From positions 434,001 to 498,000 of the forward strand of contig NZ_PRLE01000002.1 of assembly GCF_003287495.1 (NCBI RefSeq): a stretch of DNA of 64,000 bases, in the 5' to 3' direction. Shown one piece after another: positions 60,440 to 64,000 of this stretch. The stretch is from Faecalibacterium prausnitzii. Its GTDB lineage: Bacteria; Bacillota; Clostridia; Oscillospirales; Ruminococcaceae. Numbering within the stretch: position 1 is the first letter of the stretch; each line of letters begins with the position of its first letter. A program made the translations under genes and the position numbers. The notes under the pieces were generated by a model. It was not told the origin of the DNA and did not search any database. It saw only the letters and a program-made list of their open reading frames with translations.

Positions 60440-62464
60440 ATGATCTCTTATCGCAAACTCGCCATGCGTGTTCTGGGGCACAGCCCGGTTTCTGCGGTCA
60501 AAACAGCCCGCCGCTCCACCGCAAAGCGCGCCGCCGCCCTCACCCTCACCGCCGCCCTTGTGGTCGGGATGACGCTCCCCGCCTTTGCCCAAGACTGGTT
60601 CATTGAAAATGGTGACATCACGATTTCGGCTGGTGAAAACGGCAACAATGTCACACAGGGAAGTACGACAAAAGAGAATGATACGGACACAGTTATTAAA
60701 AGCAAAGGCTCTTCTACCGCGTCTTCGAATACAGTAACGATCGATGCAGGTGAAGGCAAAACGGTGAATGTCACGCTGGATAACGTCAATATCGATACCA
60801 GCGAAACAGGCGAAGCCGCTGTAAGCGTTACCGGCAGCGGCAATACGAACATTGAGCTGAACGGTAATAATACTCTGACGAGCGGCGGCTGGCACGCAGG
60901 TCTGGAACATAATAAGGAGACCGATTCTGAGGGCAACGAAACCAGCGGCACACTGACCATCACTGACACGGATAAGAATGGTTCGCTGGCTGCCACCGGT
61001 GGTAATTACGGAGGTGCTGGAATCGGCGGCGGAAATATCGAAGATGCCGGTAAGCTCGAAATCACCGGCGGTACCATTACTGCTACAGGCGGACTCGATG
61101 GTGCTGGTATCGGCGGTGGCGGTTCCGGCGGCGATGCCGATATTACGATTTCCGGCGGAACTATTACTGCCATTGGCGGTACTGACCCGTGGCAGCGGCC
61201 GTATGCGATTGGCGGTGCTGGTATCGGCAGTGGTGGTGCAAATGGCAATTCCACTGTTACTATTACTGGCGACGCAGTTATCAAAGAAGCAATTGGCGGC
61301 AACGGATGCTCTGGTATAGGCGGCGGTTATGCTGGTGAATGCGACGTAACCATTTCCGGTGATGCTGTCATTAAGCATGCCGAAGGTGGTGTTCAATCCG
61401 CAGGTATTGGTGGTGGTGGTTGGGATACTATCGGCACTGTAACCATCAAAGATAATGCACAAATCAATAATTCTACCGGCAGTGCTGGTGCTGCCGGTAT
61501 CGGCAGCGGTGTTCACGGCGATGTGACCGTCACAATCGAAGGTAATTCGACCATCGACAACGCCACCGGTGGCTCAGATGGCGCTGGCATTGGCGGCGGC
61601 TATGCCTCCCTCGGTGATGTTACCATTGAGGGTAATGTCACTATTAAGAACGCTCAGGGTGGCGCTGGTGCTGCCGGTATCGGTGGCGGTTCGGACGCCG
61701 AAACTAAAGACGATGGCACCGGAAACCGTATCGTCATCCGCAGCAACGAGGATGGTTCTCCCACCATCAATGCAACCGGTGGCGTTCCCGAAGTTGATGA
61801 CGACGGTAACGTAATCAGTGCTGGTGGTGCCGCTATCGGCAGTGGTGCTTCGCTCCCGGACAAAAACGGCGATGTTGCTCCTGAAGCAGACGCTGATATT
61901 ACCATTGAAGGCAAGGTGACAATCAACGCCACTGGCGGCGGCGATGTGGCCATTGGCGATTCGATCAACGGCGAAACGCAGTTCTCCGGTTTGCAGGTGG
62001 GCACGACCATCACCCGCCGCAATGCGAAGGGCGACGATGTTTCCCAGCCCGGTGATGTTGTACGCGAGCAAGCGCCCACCGAAACGGAAGCGGCAGAAGC
62101 ACCTTCCACCGGCTCGGTGGAAGTGGAACGCCCGGTCACGGTGGAGGGGCTGTATGTCACCAACGTTCTGGGCAAGCAGATCACCCACACCTGCACCCAG
62201 AACGGCACGACCCTGACCATCCGCGCCAACGGCATCGTGGCCTCGGCCCACCTGACGCTGGGCATGGTCCGCACCCTGAAGGCTCAGGGCGTGAAGACCC
62301 TTGTGTTCACCACCCTGCTCTCCCGCTCCACCACGGTCTCGGTGGACGCCCTGCTGGCGGCTGAACCCGACGCCCCCGATGAAACGGCCGTCGTCTGGAC
62401 CCACACTGGCCCCCGCGCGGCATTGACCATTGGCGGCGCAGACCACAGCGCCCTGCTCAAGTAA
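60440..62464 (+). CDS. Large secreted Gly-rich beta-solenoid protein
   Basis: A 674-residue protein from ATG 60440 (TAAGGAGGT upstream). The signal peptide has basic KTARRSTAKRAAALTLTAAL (20 residues) and cleavage near LPAFAQ. The central region (about 55-520) repeats an ITISGG-x-ITA pattern alternating with GAGIGGG or SAGIGGG turns and short DVTI strands, as in carbohydrate-binding or right-handed beta-helix surface proteins. The C-terminal 150 residues (from about VERPVTVEGLYVTNVLGKQI, 20 residues) form a separate Cys-poor domain ending ALLK. No LPxTG or S-layer motif is seen. It is probably secreted or loosely surface-bound; binding to glycans or host matrix is plausible only. Confidence 0.7.
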   Translation: MISYRKLAMRVLGHSPVSAVKTARRSTAKRAAALTLTAALVVGMTLPAFAQDWFIENGDITISAGENGNNVTQGSTTKENDTDTVIKSKGSSTASSNTVTIDAGEGKTVNVTLDNVNIDTSETGEAAVSVTGSGNTNIELNGNNTLTSGGWHAGLEHNKETDSEGNETSGTLTITDTDKNGSLAATGGNYGGAGIGGGNIEDAGKLEITGGTITATGGLDGAGIGGGGSGGDADITISGGTITAIGGTDPWQRPYAIGGAGIGSGGANGNSTVTITGDAVIKEAIGGNGCSGIGGGYAGECDVTISGDAVIKHAEGGVQSAGIGGGGWDTIGTVTIKDNAQINNSTGSAGAAGIGSGVHGDVTVTIEGNSTIDNATGGSDGAGIGGGYASLGDVTIEGNVTIKNAQGGAGAAGIGGGSDAETKDDGTGNRIVIRSNEDGSPTINATGGVPEVDDDGNVISAGGAAIGSGASLPDKNGDVAPEADADITIEGKVTINATGGGDVAIGDSINGETQFSGLQVGTTITRRNAKGDDVSQPGDVVREQAPTETEAAEAPSTGSVEVERPVTVEGLYVTNVLGKQITHTCTQNGTTLTIRANGIVASAHLTLGMVRTLKAQGVKTLVFTTLLSRSTTVSVDALLAAEPDAPDETAVVWTHTGPRAALTIGGADHSALLK

Positions 62465-62490
62465 CCGAACGGAGCACACAACTTATAAAA

Positions 62491-62535
62491 ACGCAGCCGG
62501 GAGGCTTCCGCTTTTGGAACGCCTCCCGGCTGTTT
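62491..62535. terminator. Bidirectional terminator
   Basis: CAGCCGGGAGGC and GCCTCCCGGCTG (12-base perfect stem), with T-rich ends on both strands, between converging frames. Confidence 0.85.
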
Positions 62536-62537
62536 CG

Positions 62538-62942
62538 TTATGCCGTTTTGGTTTTGAGGTAGTACCCGATGCCGATGGCGTCCGCCAGCGCCCAGCCGAT
62601 CGGGACGCTGAGCCAGATGCCCGTGACCCCCAGCGGCGTAGCCGAGAGCAGATAGGCCAGCGCCACGCGGGTGCCCAGCGAAGCAATGGTCAGGATGACC
62701 GACATCATGGGCTTGTTGACCGCCCGGTAGTAGCCGTAGAGCAGGAACAGGATGCCGATGCCGATATAGCACGCGCCTTCGATGCGCAGGTAGTGGACGC
62801 CCGCCGCGATGATCTCGCTCTGGCCGGGGTCAACGAAGATGCCCACGCCCGACACATATTGGGAAAAGACCGTGGCTCCCGCCGCCCCGGCGACGCCCCA
62901 CCCCAGCACGATGACGCACGGACTCGCCGCCGCCATCTGCAA
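62538..62942 (-). pseudogene. MATE-family efflux protein remnant
   Basis: On the minus strand: LGWGVAGAAGATVFSQYVSG (20 residues), IGIGILFLLYGYYRAVNKPM (20 residues), VALAYLLSATPLGVTGIWLS (20 residues), ending YYLKTKTA. These are membrane segments of a MATE transporter, but about half of a normal protein is gone. An upstream TAG closes the frame, and neighbouring segments seem joined by deletion. Confidence 0.7.
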
Positions 62943-63354
62943 TGCGCTGGTCTACTCCGCCGCCGAAATGCTGGACCCCACAGCACGGGGCTGGAAGTAA
63001 AAAATTTAGCAGTTTTTAGGTAATTTTGCCAATTTTCCGTTTTTTACGCAGAAAACACCCCCTTTTATATTCGGGGATTGATGGCAATTATCTCAGAATG
63101 GCTCAAGAACGACTGCGCCGATTCCATTACATATATTACAGGTGTGATTCAGCAGTGTGTAAAAATGCCACAAAGCGAAACATCGAACGCTGTTTGACAA
63201 CTTCGCGTTTGTGGAGCGAAGCAGAACAATGAAAGTCCCAGTGGGGCTTTTAAGCGACAGAACGGTCTTGCGTAGCAAGATGGAGGAGCTTTTCCCTGGC
63301 AAGTTCGCGTTTATCAAGGTGAACATTTAAGTATTAAAAACGGGAGTGGAACAA
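62943..63354. other. Decayed region with a small possible frame
   Basis: About 410 bases. A 38-residue plus-strand frame (63,081-63,197, MAIISEWLKNDCADSITYIT, 20 residues) has no recognised family or convincing ribosome site. The second half holds copy B of the xis-int spacer repeat. The rest is probably remnant sequence. Confidence 0.45.
63194..63304 (-). repeat. Structured xis-int spacer repeat, copy B
   Basis: Reverse complement matches 48,851-48,955 over about 110 bases, including the AAGACCGTTC-GTCGCTTAAA core, CCCCACTGGG and AAACGCGAAG. No xis or int remains beside it, so it is likely a scar of a related element. Confidence 0.65.
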
Positions 63355-63846
63355 ATGATGACCATTGCACAGATCATGGAAAAGATGATCGCCTTTTCCG
63401 AAGGGAATATCCATGACATCACGCACCTGAGCTGCGTGTGGACCTATGCCAAAACCATTGGTGAGCTGGAGGGGCTGGACGCAGACACGCAGTTTATTCT
63501 GGAGGTGGCGGCCATCACCCACGATATCGCCTGCCCGCTCTGCCGCAAAAAGTACGGCAACACCAATGGTAAATATCAGGAGCAGGAGAGTGCCCCGCTG
63601 GTGCGGGAGTTCTTGGCGGATACCGGCATGACAGCGGCACAGATCGACCGTGTGGCCTATCTGGTAGGGCACCACCATAGCCCGGCGCAGATCGACGGCA
63701 TTGACTATCAAATTCTGATTGAGGCAGATTATATCGTCAATGCGTCCGAAAGTGGGTACGACCGGCAGGCAATCCGAACCTTTATGGAACATACGATGAA
63801 GACGGTAGCAGGTATCCGGCTGACGAAAACAGTGTTTGGAGTGTAA
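63355..63846 (+). CDS. HD-domain phosphohydrolase
   Basis: A 163-residue protein. The start is ATG 63355 (GGGAG upstream); GTG 63346 is in frame but has no ribosome site. HD-site residues are in GNIHDITHLSCVW, VAAITHDIACPLC and YLVGHHHSPAQ, with YQILIEADYIVNA near the end. The His-Asp motif THD is clear. Family members hydrolyse nucleotides or phosphates, but the substrate is unknown. It ends 2 bases before the next gene. Confidence 0.88.
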   Translation: MMTIAQIMEKMIAFSEGNIHDITHLSCVWTYAKTIGELEGLDADTQFILEVAAITHDIACPLCRKKYGNTNGKYQEQESAPLVREFLADTGMTAAQIDRVAYLVGHHHSPAQIDGIDYQILIEADYIVNASESGYDRQAIRTFMEHTMKTVAGIRLTKTVFGV

Positions 63847-63848
63847 AA

Positions 63849-64000
63849 ATGATTCAGAAGCATTGCTTTGAATGCGGCACGGCATTGATCGAAAAAGAAC
63901 TGGAAGAAGAGGGCATTGTGCCTTACTGCCCGAAATGCCAGCAATACCGGTTCCCGATGTACAATGTGGCAGTCAGCATGATTGTTGTGGATGAGGAAAC
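63849..64000 (+). CDS. Zinc-ribbon protein, probably Nudix hydrolase (3' end outside window)
   Basis: The 50 visible residues begin MIQKHCFECGTALIEKELEE (20 residues) and continue VPYCPKCQQYRFPMYNVAVSM, with two CxxC pairs. This N-terminal zinc ribbon, followed by NVAVSMIVVDEE, is typical of NUDIX hydrolases that process dinucleotides. The Nudix box itself lies outside the window. The start overlaps the HD gene region closely (2-base gap), so the two are co-transcribed. Confidence 0.65.
   Translation, partial: MIQKHCFECGTALIEKELEEEGIVPYCPKCQQYRFPMYNVAVSMIVVDEE

Noticed and set aside
60404-62479. Long minus-strand open frames opposite the Gly-rich secreted protein.
   Set aside because: They are Ala/Thr-rich mirrors of the repeat codons. 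The plus strand has a signal peptide, ribosome site and ordered repeats.

Overview
The window looks like a gut Clostridia chromosome of the Oscillospiraceae/Ruminococcaceae type, most likely Faecalibacterium or a close relative. I infer this from the moderately GC-rich housekeeping genes, the sporulation-type pro-sigma-K fragment, and the mobile-element genes (MobC, RepA_N, cysteine-rich VLP, Tn916-type xis/int). The genus is an inference. No rRNA, tRNA or CRISPR array was seen.

Region A (1 to about 11,100) is the right-hand part of a decayed mobile element carrying a BREX-like phage-defence operon. It holds the C-terminus of a large protein, PglZ, a BrxL-like AAA+ protein, a small Cys-rich protein, a cysteine desulfurase and a WYL regulator. 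This resembles BREX type 4 with an added sulfur-donor gene. It is followed by an iteron-like repeat field, mobC, a nonsense-mutated repA, a cysteine-rich VLP gene and an XRE regulator. The element ends inside a minus-strand sigK-like gene, which is cut after codon 113, about where skin elements split sigK in spore formers.

Region B (about 11,100 to 17,038) is ordinary chromosome: a cysteine hydrolase, a macrodomain protein, sfsA, superoxide reductase, a DUF523 protein and a HAD phosphatase.

Region C (about 17,038 to 50,374) appears to be a roughly 33-kb integrated element inserted in the 5' end of a low-molecular-weight protein tyrosine phosphatase gene. The displaced native 5' end remains at 17,017 and the element supplies a new 5' end at 50,343. 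It carries an XRE gene and a tyrosine recombinase at the left. Next comes a large helicase, then a 19-kb surface-polysaccharide locus: UDP-sugar dehydrogenase, phosphohexomutase, ManC, ManA, WecG-like and many other glycosyltransferases, polymerase, flippase, acyltransferase and nucleotidyltransferase. The right part has a SEC-C protein, accessory genes, a hairpin cluster (possible oriT), mobC, relaxase, fused repA/dnaC remnants, an xis gene with a stop at codon 7, and an integrase. The AT-rich core of the polysaccharide locus has four G-tracts of 7 to 9 bases inside coding regions. Two of them put a glycosyltransferase out of frame, which suggests phase variation.

Region D (50,374 to 64,000) is chromosome again: a pentapeptide-repeat protein, PTH2-like hydrolase, DUF5131 protein, purine nucleoside phosphorylase, Hsp20 with a CIRCE-like operator, YitT, alcohol dehydrogenase, adenine deaminase, a large Gly-rich secreted repeat protein, an HD hydrolase and a partial Nudix-like gene. 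It contains many gene remnants (macrodomain/ADP-ribosylglycohydrolase chimera, cysK tail, PPC-domain start, TetR-like piece, MATE piece), so this stretch has undergone repeated deletion.
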